A DNA stretch of 62,058 nucleotides from an uncultured Clostridia bacterium (GTDB taxonomy: Bacteria; Bacillota; Clostridia; UMGS1810). The stretch covers positions 1-62,058 of the forward strand of contig CAKSIN010000014.1 of assembly GCA_934463115.1 (NCBI GenBank), given 5' to 3'. The notes beneath the pieces are model-generated. The model ran no database searches and had not been told where the DNA came from. It worked only from the letters and a program-made list of their open reading frames with translations. Below are positions 8,804-17,055 of this stretch, piece by piece; the first letter of the stretch is position 1, and every line of letters starts with the position of its first letter. The translations under genes and the position numbers were made by a program.

Positions 8804-9512
8804 AGGACTAAAAAAGAGTTTCGAAGGTCTTGAAGTTCTTCGCGGTATAGATGTAGTGATACACGAAGCCGACGTTGTTTGCGTTATCGGTCCGTCCGGC
8901 AGCGGAAAGTCAACATTTCTGCGCTGTTTAAATAAGCTTGAAGAAGCTACCGAGGGCGAAATCATTGTCGATGATTTTGTGATTACCGACAAGGGTGCCG
9001 ATATTAACCGTATCCGCGAAAATATCGGAATGGTGTTTCAGAACTTCAACCTGTTTTCGCATCTCACGGTAAAGCAGAATATTATGCTTGCGCCCGTTGA
9101 ACTCAAAAAGATGACAAAGGAGCAGGCGGAAAAAACCGCGCTGACTCTGCTTGAACGTGTCGGACTGAAAGATAAGGCGGATTCGTATCCGCATGAGCTG
9201 TCCGGCGGACAGCAGCAGAGGGTTGCAATTGCGCGTGCACTCGCCATGAAGCCGGATGTAATGCTTTTTGACGAACCCACAAGCGCACTTGATCCCGAAA
9301 TGGTCGGCGAGGTTCTGAATGTAATGCGCGAGCTTGCCGATGAGGGGATGACAATGGTTATCGTAACTCACGAAATGGGATTTGCCAGAGAGGTTGCGGA
9401 CAGAGTGCTGTTTATAGATGAGGGCAGAATACTTGCCGACGGCACACCGGAAGAAATTTTTGTTAATCCCACAAATCCGCGAATGGTGGAATTTTTGAAT
9501 AAGGTATTGTAA
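8781..9512 (+). CDS. Polar amino acid ABC transporter ATP-binding protein
   Basis: Cytoplasmic ATPase of the GlnQ/HisP family, 243 residues, that powers the transporter. Walker A is GPSGSGKST (about residue 38), the Q-loop is NFNLF, the signature is LSGGQQQRVAIARAL, Walker B is VMLFDEPTSALDPE and the switch histidine is in VTHEMGFA. It overlaps the permease gene and is followed by a strong bidirectional terminator that ends the operon. A long antisense frame lies opposite and is not a gene. Confidence 0.95.
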   Translation: MKEKIIVKGLKKSFEGLEVLRGIDVVIHEADVVCVIGPSGSGKSTFLRCLNKLEEATEGEIIVDDFVITDKGADINRIRENIGMVFQNFNLFSHLTVKQNIMLAPVELKKMTKEQAEKTALTLLERVGLKDKADSYPHELSGGQQQRVAIARALAMKPDVMLFDEPTSALDPEMVGEVLNVMRELADEGMTMVIVTHEMGFAREVADRVLFIDEGRILADGTPEEIFVNPTNPRMVEFLNKVL

Positions 9513-9565
9513 AAAGTCAAAATCCGCGGCAAAATGAATTTCATTTTGCCGCGGATTCCTTTTGC
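9513..9565. terminator. Bidirectional terminator between ABC operon and araC-type gene
   Basis: A perfect 17-bp stem, aatccgcggcaaaatga and its complement, around a 3-base loop (9521-9557), with T-rich flanks on both strands. The stop codon of the minus-strand regulator gene lies inside the stem. Confidence 0.85.
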
Positions 9566-10368
9566 TTTGATTTTGTTCTGTATTCCGTCGGTGAAAGATG
9601 CATGTATTTTTTGAAAATCCTGCTGAAATAAAGCGCATTGTCATACCCGATTTTCTCGGCAATTTCCGAGAGTGAAAGATTGGAAAATTTCAAAAGTTCG
9701 CACGCTTTATCGATTTTTATTCCGATAAAATATCTACTTGGTGTATCGCCGGTCACTTCTTTAAATTTGTGTGAAAATCTACTTTTGCTGAGCGCGCATA
9801 TTTTTGCATATGATTGTGAATCATAAGGGACATCGTAGCGTATGTTCATAAGCATTATAACGCGCTCAATATCGTTTGTATTGTGCACGGCGTGAATATA
9901 TCTCGAAAGAATTGTCAAAAGATAAATCAACAGTGCGTTTTCAGCCGAATTATGCATATAATGCTTCAGGTGGAATTCCCGTATAAGTTCCTCGAACATT
10001 GCGGCGGCATTGTCCGGAAGTTTGCACCGATATGCGCCCGGTTCAATTTGCAGCTCCGACAAAATTTCCTTAGCCGCCCTCCCGGAAAAATGCATCCAAT
10101 ATGTTGTGCATCCGTCAGTATCAAAAGAATACTCCTGTGTCTGATGCGGATAATAAATCACAAAATTTCCGTCGCTCAAATTATATCTTTTCCCGTCATA
10201 AACCGCATCGCATCTGCCCGACTTCACATACAAAAGATGATAATCGCTCCGGCCGTTTATGCGTCGGATTGCATATCCGGTATTAAAAAGTTTTCCGCAC
10301 GAGTTTATGTTCAGATATTTGCTTGAAAAGAAATCAAATTCTTCGTTTTTTGCGTCATAAACACTCAT
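9541..10368 (-). CDS. AraC-family transcriptional regulator
   Basis: 275-residue regulator with an N-terminal cupin-like sensor domain (about residues 20-150, with the HLLYVKSGRCDAVYDG beta-barrel pattern typical of sugar-sensing AraC members) and a C-terminal double helix-turn-helix (about 170-270), ending in the AraC signature GYDNALYFSRIFKKYMHLSPTEYR. The ribosome site gagg lies close to the ATG. It is divergent from the GH2 gene with about 150 bases between them, so it most likely activates that gene in response to a galactoside-type sugar; this is inference from position. Confidence 0.92.
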   Translation of the reverse strand: MSVYDAKNEEFDFFSSKYLNINSCGKLFNTGYAIRRINGRSDYHLLYVKSGRCDAVYDGKRYNLSDGNFVIYYPHQTQEYSFDTDGCTTYWMHFSGRAAKEILSELQIEPGAYRCKLPDNAAAMFEELIREFHLKHYMHNSAENALLIYLLTILSRYIHAVHNTNDIERVIMLMNIRYDVPYDSQSYAKICALSKSRFSHKFKEVTGDTPSRYFIGIKIDKACELLKFSNLSLSEIAEKIGYDNALYFSRIFKKYMHLSPTEYRTKSKQKESAAK

Positions 10369-10454
10369 ATATCCTCACCCCACAAATGTATTTTATCATA
10401 ATTATCCCAAAAAATCAATAGCTGTTTTGTGCATATATTCAGCTAAATATTGTA

Positions 10455-10483
10455 TTGAAAATTTGTGCGATATTTGTTATATT
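10455..10483 (+). promoter_or_regulatory. Predicted promoter of the GH2 gene
   Basis: TTGAAA, 17 bases, TATATT, 34 bases before the GH2 start codon, in the divergent region shared with the AraC-type regulator. AT-rich sequence upstream could hold the activator site, but no clear repeat was found. Confidence 0.5.
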
Positions 10484-10517
10484 GAATTCCGGAGATATAG
10501 TACTGCGGAGGTGTGTT

Positions 10518-12851
10518 ATGAGAGAAAAAATTCTGTTTAACGACAATTGGAAATTTCATTGCGGTGATTTTCCCGCGCACAGCACGGTTATGAAGGGCCC
10601 CGACTACATTGGCGCGAAAACCGAAAGAATGGTATTGGGCCCGGCATCATACAATTACTGCGATGAATCGGATTCGTATATACCGGGCAAGATGAGCTCT
10701 GATTTGTGGACAACTGTAAATCTTCCTCATGATTATGTGATAGAGCAAACGCCGGACAGCGGCAATCCGCAGGCGCTCGGTTATTTTAAATATGAGAATG
10801 CGTGGTACAGAAAACATTTTCTGCTCAATGAATCCGACAAAGATAAGCGTATTACAATTTATTTTGAAGGTGTTGCCACGAATGCAACGGTGTATCTGAA
10901 CGGCTGCCTTGTAAAACACAATTTCTGCGGTTACACGCCATTTGAAGCCGATGTAACCGATATTGTTTATTTTGACCGCGAAAATGTTCTTGCCGTATAC
11001 ACCGATTCATCATCGCATGAAGGCTGGTGGTATCAGGGGGGCGGAATTTACCGCAATGTATGGCTTGTGAAAACGGCTAAGACAGCAGTCGACCTTTGGG
11101 GCGTTTATGTTAATCCACAAAAAATTGACGCGGAAAACTGGGATGTGAATATTGAAACCACGGTTGTAAATTGTGCATATAACGATGCGAATTACACACT
11201 TAATTCCGCGATATGCACTTTGGATGGCAACGAAATAGTGCATATTGAAAACAATTATAATGTCGAATGCAAAGGCAAATTTACATCGAATCAAAAGGTG
11301 AATATAAATAATCCGCTGCTTTGGGACACAAAGTCGCCGAATATGTATATGGTTGTCACTAAGATATTTTTAAACGGTGATCTTGTCGATAGGGTAGAAA
11401 CAAAATTCGGATTCCGCACATTCAGATTCGATTGCAAAAAAGGATTTATTCTAAACGGCAGGCAATTGAAGCTAAACGGCGTCTGCTCACATCAGGATTA
11501 CGGGATTACAGGCAAAGCTGTGCCCGACAATGTTTATGTCTATCGTGTTCAGATGGTTAAGCAAATGGGTGCCAATGCATATCGGACATCACATTATCCT
11601 CATGCTGAGGCTACCATGGATGCTCTTGATGAACAAGGTATACTTGTTATGGACGAAACTCGCTGGTACGACTCGACCGACGAGGGAATCGAGCAGTTAA
11701 AAACGCTCATTAAGCGTGACAGAAATCACCCGTCGGTTATTTTGTGGTCGGTGGGAAATGAAGAACCGAAGCACACGACAGAGCAGGGCAGGCGAATTGC
11801 AAAAACCATGATTGCTGCTGTAAAGAAGCTTGATAAATCTCGCCCTGTGACAACAGCAATATCAAATGAACCTCTGCGCGCAACCATTCTCGATCTGGTG
11901 GATGTAATCGGGATAAACTACAATCTGCAGCACTATGATGAATTGCACAAATTGTACCCCAACAAACCGTTTGTGGTAACGGAATGCTGCGCAACCGGCA
12001 CAACCAGAGGGTATTATCTCGACGATAACGCTGAGAGAAACTTTGCCTCGGCATATGACAAGGATACAAACAACTGGTTTTTGGGCAGAGAGAGAACACA
12101 AAAGTACATTGCCGAGCGTGAGTGGATTGCCGGTAGTTTTCAGTGGATTGCATTCGAACATCGCGGTGAATGCATATGGCCGCGCCTGTGCTCCATTTCC
12201 GGCGCGATTGATATGTTTTTGCAAAAAAAGGACGCATTTTATCAGAATAAATCACATTGGACAAAAGAACCCATGGTTCATATTCTTCCGCATTGGAATT
12301 TCGATGGCCTTGAAGGTGAAATTATAAAAGTCTGGGTTTATACCAACTGCGATGAAACGGAAATTACGTTGAATGGAAAATCACTCGGTGTGCAAAAAAT
12401 CGAAAAATACGGTCACGGCGAGTGGAATGTGCCATACGAAAAAGGCGAAATCAAGGCAATAGGCAGAATCGGCGGACAAATCGTTTCCGAGGATATAAAG
12501 GAGACAACAGGCAAAGCCGTTAAACTGAGGCTAACTCTCGATAACAGGGTTGAATATGCAAATGGCAGAGATTTGGCACTTTTAACCTGCACCTGCATTG
12601 ACGAGCGCGGCAGAGAGGTACCCGACGCCACACCTTTTATAAGGTTTTGTACAAACAAATTCGGCTCAATTGCAGGCACGGGTTCGGACATTTCAGACCA
12701 TATTCTGCCTTGTTGCCCCGACAGAAAAATGTATGCCGGAAGGTGCTCCGTCGCGGTACGTGTGGGCAATGATGAGGGTGTGCTTAAGGTGTACGCTTTT
12801 GCTGAAAACATAGAGTCGGCGGTTATGGATATTCCGCTTAGGCATGCTTAA
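10518..12851 (+). CDS. Glycoside hydrolase family 2 (beta-galactosidase-like)
   Basis: 777-residue GH2 enzyme, predicted cytoplasmic because it has no signal peptide. Domains run in the usual order: sugar-binding jelly roll (about 1-190, with WYRKHF and EGVATNATVYLNG), immunoglobulin-like domain (about 195-300), TIM barrel (about 305-600) and C-terminal beta domains. The likely acid/base is Glu415 in WSVGNEEP and the nucleophile Glu489 in VVTECCATG. The barrel entry GVCSHQDYG resembles the NGVNRHE block of the family. I start at 10518 because ggaggtgtgtt precedes that ATG. Beta-galactosidase is the most common activity for this architecture, but beta-glucuronidase or another activity cannot be excluded. 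Confidence 0.9.
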   Translation: MREKILFNDNWKFHCGDFPAHSTVMKGPDYIGAKTERMVLGPASYNYCDESDSYIPGKMSSDLWTTVNLPHDYVIEQTPDSGNPQALGYFKYENAWYRKHFLLNESDKDKRITIYFEGVATNATVYLNGCLVKHNFCGYTPFEADVTDIVYFDRENVLAVYTDSSSHEGWWYQGGGIYRNVWLVKTAKTAVDLWGVYVNPQKIDAENWDVNIETTVVNCAYNDANYTLNSAICTLDGNEIVHIENNYNVECKGKFTSNQKVNINNPLLWDTKSPNMYMVVTKIFLNGDLVDRVETKFGFRTFRFDCKKGFILNGRQLKLNGVCSHQDYGITGKAVPDNVYVYRVQMVKQMGANAYRTSHYPHAEATMDALDEQGILVMDETRWYDSTDEGIEQLKTLIKRDRNHPSVILWSVGNEEPKHTTEQGRRIAKTMIAAVKKLDKSRPVTTAISNEPLRATILDLVDVIGINYNLQHYDELHKLYPNKPFVVTECCATGTTRGYYLDDNAERNFASAYDKDTNNWFLGRERTQKYIAEREWIAGSFQWIAFEHRGECIWPRLCSISGAIDMFLQKKDAFYQNKSHWTKEPMVHILPHWNFDGLEGEIIKVWVYTNCDETEITLNGKSLGVQKIEKYGHGEWNVPYEKGEIKAIGRIGGQIVSEDIKETTGKAVKLRLTLDNRVEYANGRDLALLTCTCIDERGREVPDATPFIRFCTNKFGSIAGTGSDISDHILPCCPDRKMYAGRCSVAVRVGNDEGVLKVYAFAENIESAVMDIPLRHA

Positions 12852-12871
12852 GGCGAAAAAAAGGTTGCATG

Positions 12872-12907
12872 CAGAACATCCCCCGGCAAATGCCGGGGGA
12901 TGTTCTG
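12872..12907. terminator. Bidirectional terminator between GH2 and yitT-type genes
   Basis: A perfect 17-bp stem (cagaacatcccccggca and complement) with a two-base spacer, placed between convergent genes. The minus strand continues into a run of seven T a few bases later. The stop codon of the convergent gene abuts the stem. Confidence 0.8.
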
Positions 12908-13798
12908 TTATGTATTAATCTGTGCATGAAATACATCGGCAACTTCCGATATGGATATATACGCTTTTGAATCCACAGAGTGAACAAGCTGCCGCATTTT
13001 TGATATCTGAAATCGGTTTATGATGATATACACCACATTTTTTGAATTTCCCGAATAGTAGCCTTTTCCGTACAGAATAGTCATTCCGCATTCAAATTCG
13101 TCAGACAGCACACGGCATATTTCGTCTGCATTTTCCGTGACAATCATTGCCGCCTTTGAACGGTCTATACCTTCGACTATAAAGTCTATTGTTTTCAGCG
13201 CCGCCGCGTATGCCACTATCGAATACAGCGGCAGAATCCAGCTGTCCAGTATTATTCCGCATATTATGTACAGCAGCAGATTGTATACCATTACAAATGT
13301 ACCGACAGTGATTCCGATTTTCTTTGCAAAGACAACGGCGAGAACTTCTATACCGTCCATTGCTCCGCCGAAACGTATCGCCATACCGCTGCCGATACCG
13401 GATATAACTCCGCCGAACAGTGCACACAGCAAAAGGTCTGTTCCGGCGAGCGGTGAAGCAATGCTCACATCTATCGGCAGTATATCTTCTATTAAAAATG
13501 CGCTGAATGAGTAGCAGACAACGGTGAATGTCGCGTATATTGTAAACGCGGCGCCCTGCTTTTTAAGCCCGAACAAAAACAGCGGAACGTTTAGAATAAT
13601 CAAAAAGAATGAGAGACTCAGGTATTTCGGCGTCAGCTGAGAAAGCAGAATGGAAGTTCCCGATATTCCGCTGTCGTAGAGCATAACCGGGGCGATAAAC
13701 ACCGTTACTCCCACGGCATTCACTATTCCGGCAATAAGCAGGTATACAAAGTTGGAAAATTTGAGTCCTTTAAGCTCCGATAAAATGTTTTTTTGCAT
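12908..13798 (-). CDS. YitT-family membrane protein (DUF161/DUF2179)
   Basis: 296-residue integral membrane protein of unknown transport function. Around five or six hydrophobic helices span residues 15-215, including NAVGVTVFIAPVMLYDSGISGTS, a typical YitT start, and LFGGVISGIGSGMAIRFGGAMDG, a signature loop with repeated glycines. A soluble C-terminal DUF2179 domain (about 220-290) ends the protein. A strong gggggt site supports the start. It is a single gene convergent with GH2 and divergent from pyruvate kinase; its location gives no hint of substrate. Confidence 0.9.
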   Translation of the reverse strand: MQKNILSELKGLKFSNFVYLLIAGIVNAVGVTVFIAPVMLYDSGISGTSILLSQLTPKYLSLSFFLIILNVPLFLFGLKKQGAAFTIYATFTVVCYSFSAFLIEDILPIDVSIASPLAGTDLLLCALFGGVISGIGSGMAIRFGGAMDGIEVLAVVFAKKIGITVGTFVMVYNLLLYIICGIILDSWILPLYSIVAYAAALKTIDFIVEGIDRSKAAMIVTENADEICRVLSDEFECGMTILYGKGYYSGNSKNVVYIIINRFQISKMRQLVHSVDSKAYISISEVADVFHAQINT

Positions 13799-13868
13799 AA
13801 CAAAACCCCCTTCGATGTAATTTGGCTAAGAAACGGTTAAAATATTAATATTTTTTTACAAATAACAC

Positions 13869-13897
13869 TTGACGTTTGCCTTATACAGAAGTATAAT
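13869..13897 (+). promoter_or_regulatory. Predicted promoter of pyruvate kinase
   Basis: TTGACG, 17 bases, TATAAT, one mismatch from consensus, 42 bases upstream of the start codon. A strong promoter fits a central glycolytic gene. Confidence 0.8.
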
Positions 13898-13938
13898 ATA
13901 TTTTGAGCGAAAAGTCAACTAAAAAGAAGGAGCGTACT

Positions 13939-15351
13939 ATGAGAAAAACAAAAATTGTGTGCACCATAGGACCGTCGAGCAGCGACGTTGAAGTTTTTAC
14001 CGCTATGTGTAAAGCCGGACTGAATGTTGCAAGGCTCAATTTCTCGCACGGAACGCACGAAGAACATCAGAAAAAAATCGACATGATTAAATCCGTAAGG
14101 ACAGCCCTTGGTCTGCCCATTGCGATTATGCTGGACACCAAAGGACCTGAATACAGAATCAAAACATTCAAAAATTCGCGTGTTACCGTTTGCGAAGGCG
14201 ATACATTCACATTTACCACACGTGATATCGAGGGCGATGATACAATTGTCGGAGTAAACTACAAGGGGCTTGTAAACGACCTTTCCGTGGGCGACAGAGT
14301 CCTTGTAAACAATGGACTTGTGATATTTGAAGTGTGCGAAATAAAAGACACCGACGTTATCTGCCGCGTTGTTGTGGGCGGAGAACTGTCGGACAGAAAG
14401 AGCATGAGCTTTCCGAACAAGGTGTTAAACCAGGTATACTTAAGCGAGCAGGACAAAGAAGATATCCTGTTCGGTATTCAGAACAAAGTCGATTTTATTG
14501 CGGCATCGTTTGTATCGAGAAAGCAGGATTTGATTGACTTAAAGAAGTTTTTAAACAGCAACGGCGGCGGAAATATAGACGTCATTGCCAAGATAGAAAA
14601 CCGCACCGGAATCGACAATATCGAGGAGATATGCGAGGAATGTGAGGGAATAATGATAGGCCGCGGCGATATGGGAGTGGAAATTCCTTTTGCGGAAGTG
14701 CCGGCAATTCAAAAGTATATTATCACAAAATGCCGACTTTTGGGAAAACGTGTTATAACCGCAACGGAAATGCTCGAATCCATGATATACAATCCGCGCC
14801 CCACGCGTGCGGAGATATCGGACGTTGCAAACGCTGTGTACGACGGAACTAGCGCTGTTATGCTTTCGGGCGAATCCGCCGCAGGAAAGTACCCTGTGGA
14901 AACAGTTCGCACAATGTCCGAAATAGTTGAAGAAACAGAAAAACATATTCACTATGCAAAGAGGTTCAAAAACACGGAATTTAAGATTAAAAACCGTGTG
15001 GACGCAATATCGCATGCTACATGCGGAATGGCTATAGACATAGACGCAAAGGCGATTGTTGTAACATCAATGTCTGGAGCAACGGTGCGAATGGTTTCGC
15101 GTTTCCGCGCACCGACGGATATAATCGGCATGGCTACGAACAAATCCGTTTGGTACAAACTGGCGCTCTCGTGGGGAGTCCTCCCGGTAATGAGCGAGCA
15201 GTTTACATCTACCGATGTTCTGTTTTATCATGCGCTGTCCGCCGCAAAGAACAACTTTAACCTAAAGAGCGGTGACAGTGTGGTTATTACCGGCGGAATG
15301 ACAAACGGTACGTCGGGAAATACAAATCTTATCAAGATAGAAACAGTTTGA
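13939..15351 (+). CDS. pyk: Pyruvate kinase
   Basis: Converts phosphoenolpyruvate and ADP to pyruvate and ATP in glycolysis. 470 residues, the standard bacterial length without the extra C-terminal domain found in Bacillus. The N-terminus TKIVCTIGPSS, NFSHGTHEEH, MLDTKGPEYR, the active-site block VDFIAASFVSRKQD, the catalytic lysine in DVIAKIENRTGIDNI, GRGDMGVEI and TATEMLESMI are all intact. The C-terminal allosteric domain is present (TSMSGATVRMVSRFRAP). The ATG at 13939 has aggag seven bases upstream; the longer frame adds twelve residues read from the leader. It is monocistronic in appearance, with a riboswitch-controlled gene following. Confidence 0.97.
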   Translation: MRKTKIVCTIGPSSSDVEVFTAMCKAGLNVARLNFSHGTHEEHQKKIDMIKSVRTALGLPIAIMLDTKGPEYRIKTFKNSRVTVCEGDTFTFTTRDIEGDDTIVGVNYKGLVNDLSVGDRVLVNNGLVIFEVCEIKDTDVICRVVVGGELSDRKSMSFPNKVLNQVYLSEQDKEDILFGIQNKVDFIAASFVSRKQDLIDLKKFLNSNGGGNIDVIAKIENRTGIDNIEEICEECEGIMIGRGDMGVEIPFAEVPAIQKYIITKCRLLGKRVITATEMLESMIYNPRPTRAEISDVANAVYDGTSAVMLSGESAAGKYPVETVRTMSEIVEETEKHIHYAKRFKNTEFKIKNRVDAISHATCGMAIDIDAKAIVVTSMSGATVRMVSRFRAPTDIIGMATNKSVWYKLALSWGVLPVMSEQFTSTDVLFYHALSAAKNNFNLKSGDSVVITGGMTNGTSGNTNLIKIETV

Positions 15352-15394
15352 ATATAATAGATAATACAGACAAAATTTAAATATGCAACATCAC

Positions 15395-15528
15395 CTACAA
15401 AAGGGAGTAGTTTGCGAACCGCGTAGTGCGCGGCCGCGCCTTTGGCGTCAGTACGGGCTTTTGCCCCGCTTTGGGATTAAAAAACAAGACTTTTGCCGGA
15501 ATCATTTGGTTTCGGCAAAAGTCTTTTT
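15395..15528 (+). promoter_or_regulatory. yybP-ykoY (Mn2+) riboswitch with terminator platform
   Basis: The sequence carries the hallmark pieces of the yybP-ykoY aptamer in order: AAAAGGGAGTAG, a small hairpin CCGCG/CGCGG (15419-15433), the GGCGTCAGTACGGGC and GCCCCGCTTTGG arm, and the metal-site loop AACAAGACTTTT. P1 forms between CAAAAG (15398-15403) and CTTTTG (15490-15495). The 3' side of P1 is also the 5' side of a terminator stem starting at 15486, so the two folds are mutually exclusive. By known behaviour of the class, Mn2+ would stabilise P1 and switch the gene on. It controls the OadB-like gene 35 bases further on, an unusual target. Confidence 0.82.
15486..15528 (+). terminator. 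Riboswitch expression-platform terminator
   Basis: Stem aagacttttgccgg/tttcggcaaaagtctt of about 15 pairs, followed by ttttt. It shares bases 15490-15495 with the P1 stem of the riboswitch, so Mn2+ binding should prevent it from forming. Confidence 0.8.
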
Positions 15529-15562
15529 GTATATAGATATGAAAACAAAGGGAGGAATTTTT

Positions 15563-16690
15563 TTGTACGATTTATTTTCGAATGTATTAAACATTACATG
15601 GCAGCAATGTGTAATGTGCCTGATTGGCGCGGTGCTGATATACCTTGCCGTAAAAAAGGATATGGAGCCGTCGCTGCTTTTGCCGCTGGGATTCGGCACG
15701 ATACTCGTCAATCTGCCGCTTTCGGGCGCCGTTACACAGGTGTATGACGGCATAAAGGAGATTGGTGTAATAGATGTGCTTTTTGATGCCGGGATAGCAA
15801 ACGAGTTGTTTCCGCTGCTGCTTTTTGTTGGAATAGGAGCGATGATTGATTTCGGACCGCTGCTTTCCAATCCGAAGCTCATGATTTTCGGAGCGGCAGC
15901 ACAGTTTGGCATATTTGCGTCAATCTGTCTTGCGGGATTGTTCGGATTCAGCATAAAAGACGCCGCGTCAATCGGCATTATCGGTGCCGCCGACGGCCCC
16001 ACGGCAATTTTTGTGGCAAACTTCTTTAATTCAAAATACATTGGTGCGATAATGGTTGCGGCATATTCATATATGGCGCTTGTGCCGATAATTCAGCCGC
16101 CGGTAATTCGTATGCTCACCACAAAGAACGAGCGCCGCATAAGGATGAATTATGAACAGAAAAACGTTTCGAAAACATCGAAAATACTTTTCCCGATTGT
16201 AATCACCGTTATAACCGGTATTGTGTCTCCGCGCAGTGTGGCACTCATCGGATTCCTTATGTTTGGAAATCTTGTGCGCGAATGCGGTGTGCTCGATTCG
16301 CTTTCGGAAACGGCGCAAAAGGTGGTCGCAAACACGGTTACGCTGTTTCTCGGAATAACAATTGCCACAAAAATGCAGGCGGATTTGTTTCTTACTAAGG
16401 AGACGCTTATGATAATCTCAATAGGTTTGTTTGCGTTTGTGTTCGACACGGCAGGGGGAGTTGTTTTTGCCAAAATAATCAACCTGTTTTTGTCAGACGG
16501 CAAAAAGATAAACCCGATGATAGGCGCCGCCGGAATATCCGCATTCCCCATGTCGGCAAGAGTTGTTCACAAAATGGGACTCAAAGAGGATTTTCAAAAC
16601 TTTTTGCTTATGCACTCCGTCGGTGTGAATGTTTCGGGGCAGATTGCTTCCGTTATAGCAGGTGGACTGATACTGAATATGCTTGGGTAG
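15563..16690 (+). CDS. OadB/GcdB-family Na+-pump beta subunit homologue under Mn2+ riboswitch
   Basis: Membrane protein of the family that, in oxaloacetate, methylmalonyl-CoA and glutaconyl-CoA decarboxylases, moves Na+ while decarboxylating carboxybiotin. About 375 residues with many hydrophobic helices and the conserved stretches FVGIGAMIDFGPLLSNP, GAADGPTAIF and NPMIGAAGISAFPMSARV, the last two holding the ion-site residues of the family. I start at TTG 15563, seven bases after gggagg; an ATG at 15539 has no ribosome site and lies just after the terminator. No biotin carrier or carboxyltransferase alpha gene is nearby. Control by a Mn2+ riboswitch suggests a role in metal ion export or ion balance rather than classical decarboxylation; this is inference. 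Confidence 0.88.
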   Translation: MYDLFSNVLNITWQQCVMCLIGAVLIYLAVKKDMEPSLLLPLGFGTILVNLPLSGAVTQVYDGIKEIGVIDVLFDAGIANELFPLLLFVGIGAMIDFGPLLSNPKLMIFGAAAQFGIFASICLAGLFGFSIKDAASIGIIGAADGPTAIFVANFFNSKYIGAIMVAAYSYMALVPIIQPPVIRMLTTKNERRIRMNYEQKNVSKTSKILFPIVITVITGIVSPRSVALIGFLMFGNLVRECGVLDSLSETAQKVVANTVTLFLGITIATKMQADLFLTKETLMIISIGLFAFVFDTAGGVVFAKIINLFLSDGKKINPMIGAAGISAFPMSARVVHKMGLKEDFQNFLLMHSVGVNVSGQIASVIAGGLILNMLG

Positions 16691-16702
16691 GAGGGATATA
16701 AA

Positions 16703-16837
16703 ATGTGTTTTGATTCGTTAAATATTACACTGCCCGTTATGGCAAAGGGCATGGCGGGGATATTTATTGTTACTGCGGTTATTGTTGCGTGTGTTATGAT
16801 TCTGTCCAAGATTTCAAATTCCCGTTCGGATTCATGA
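16703..16837 (+). CDS. 44-residue OadG-like small membrane subunit
   Basis: Short gene found by reading directly after the OadB homologue: ATG at 16703, TGA at 16835-16837, with the strong site ggaggg. The protein has a short N-terminus, a single hydrophobic helix at about residues 17-34 preceded by MAKGMAG, and a short basic/serine tail. This matches the N-terminal membrane helix of OadG-type gamma subunits (GMGIVF-like), which hold the beta and alpha subunits together, but lacks their C-terminal zinc-binding tail. Spacing of 12 bases after the OadB gene indicates one operon. It may be a minimal gamma subunit for a pump without an alpha subunit. Confidence 0.72.
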   Translation: MCFDSLNITLPVMAKGMAGIFIVTAVIVACVMILSKISNSRSDS

Positions 16838-16895
16838 TGACAAATTCCCCCTCAGTCTCGCGGCTGTGAAATCTTGCAGGACGTGTTCTGCAATT

Positions 16896-17053
16896 AGGCA
16901 TACGAGAATCGAACCCAATGTGGTTTAAAAATGGAAATTTCGCATAATACCGCAGAAAATTCTGCAAATATACGACCGCCTTTCAAGGACGACAGATTGA
17001 AAAGACTTCAATTTTCAAACGTTAGGCATATTGGGTTCGACTCCCGTATGCCT
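16896..17053. repeat. Inverted repeat with tRNA T-arm/acceptor-like ends
   Basis: aggcatacgagaatcgaaccca at 16896 is an inverted copy (three mismatches over 25 bases) of the segment ending cgactcccgtatgcct at 17053. The right end also folds alone: AGGCATA (17024-17030), TTGGG, loop TTCGACT, CCCG, TATGCCT, which resembles a tRNA acceptor plus T-arm minihelix. No D-arm or anticodon arm can be found between, so it is not a normal tRNA. It may be a tRNA-derived small mobile repeat or an RNA-processing element. Confidence 0.5.
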
Positions 17054-17055
17054 AG

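Noticed and set aside
8928..9662. 244-residue minus-strand frame opposite the ABC ATPase gene
   Set aside because: It lies antisense to a gene with complete Walker and signature motifs, shows no domain, and has no ribosome site.
15539..15562. ATG at 15539 as start of the OadB-like gene
   Set aside because: It directly follows the riboswitch terminator and lacks a ribosome site, whereas TTG 15563 has gggagg at ideal spacing.
16896..17053. Possible tRNA gene
   Set aside because: Only acceptor/T-arm-like sequence is present; D-arm and anticodon arm cannot be built on either strand.
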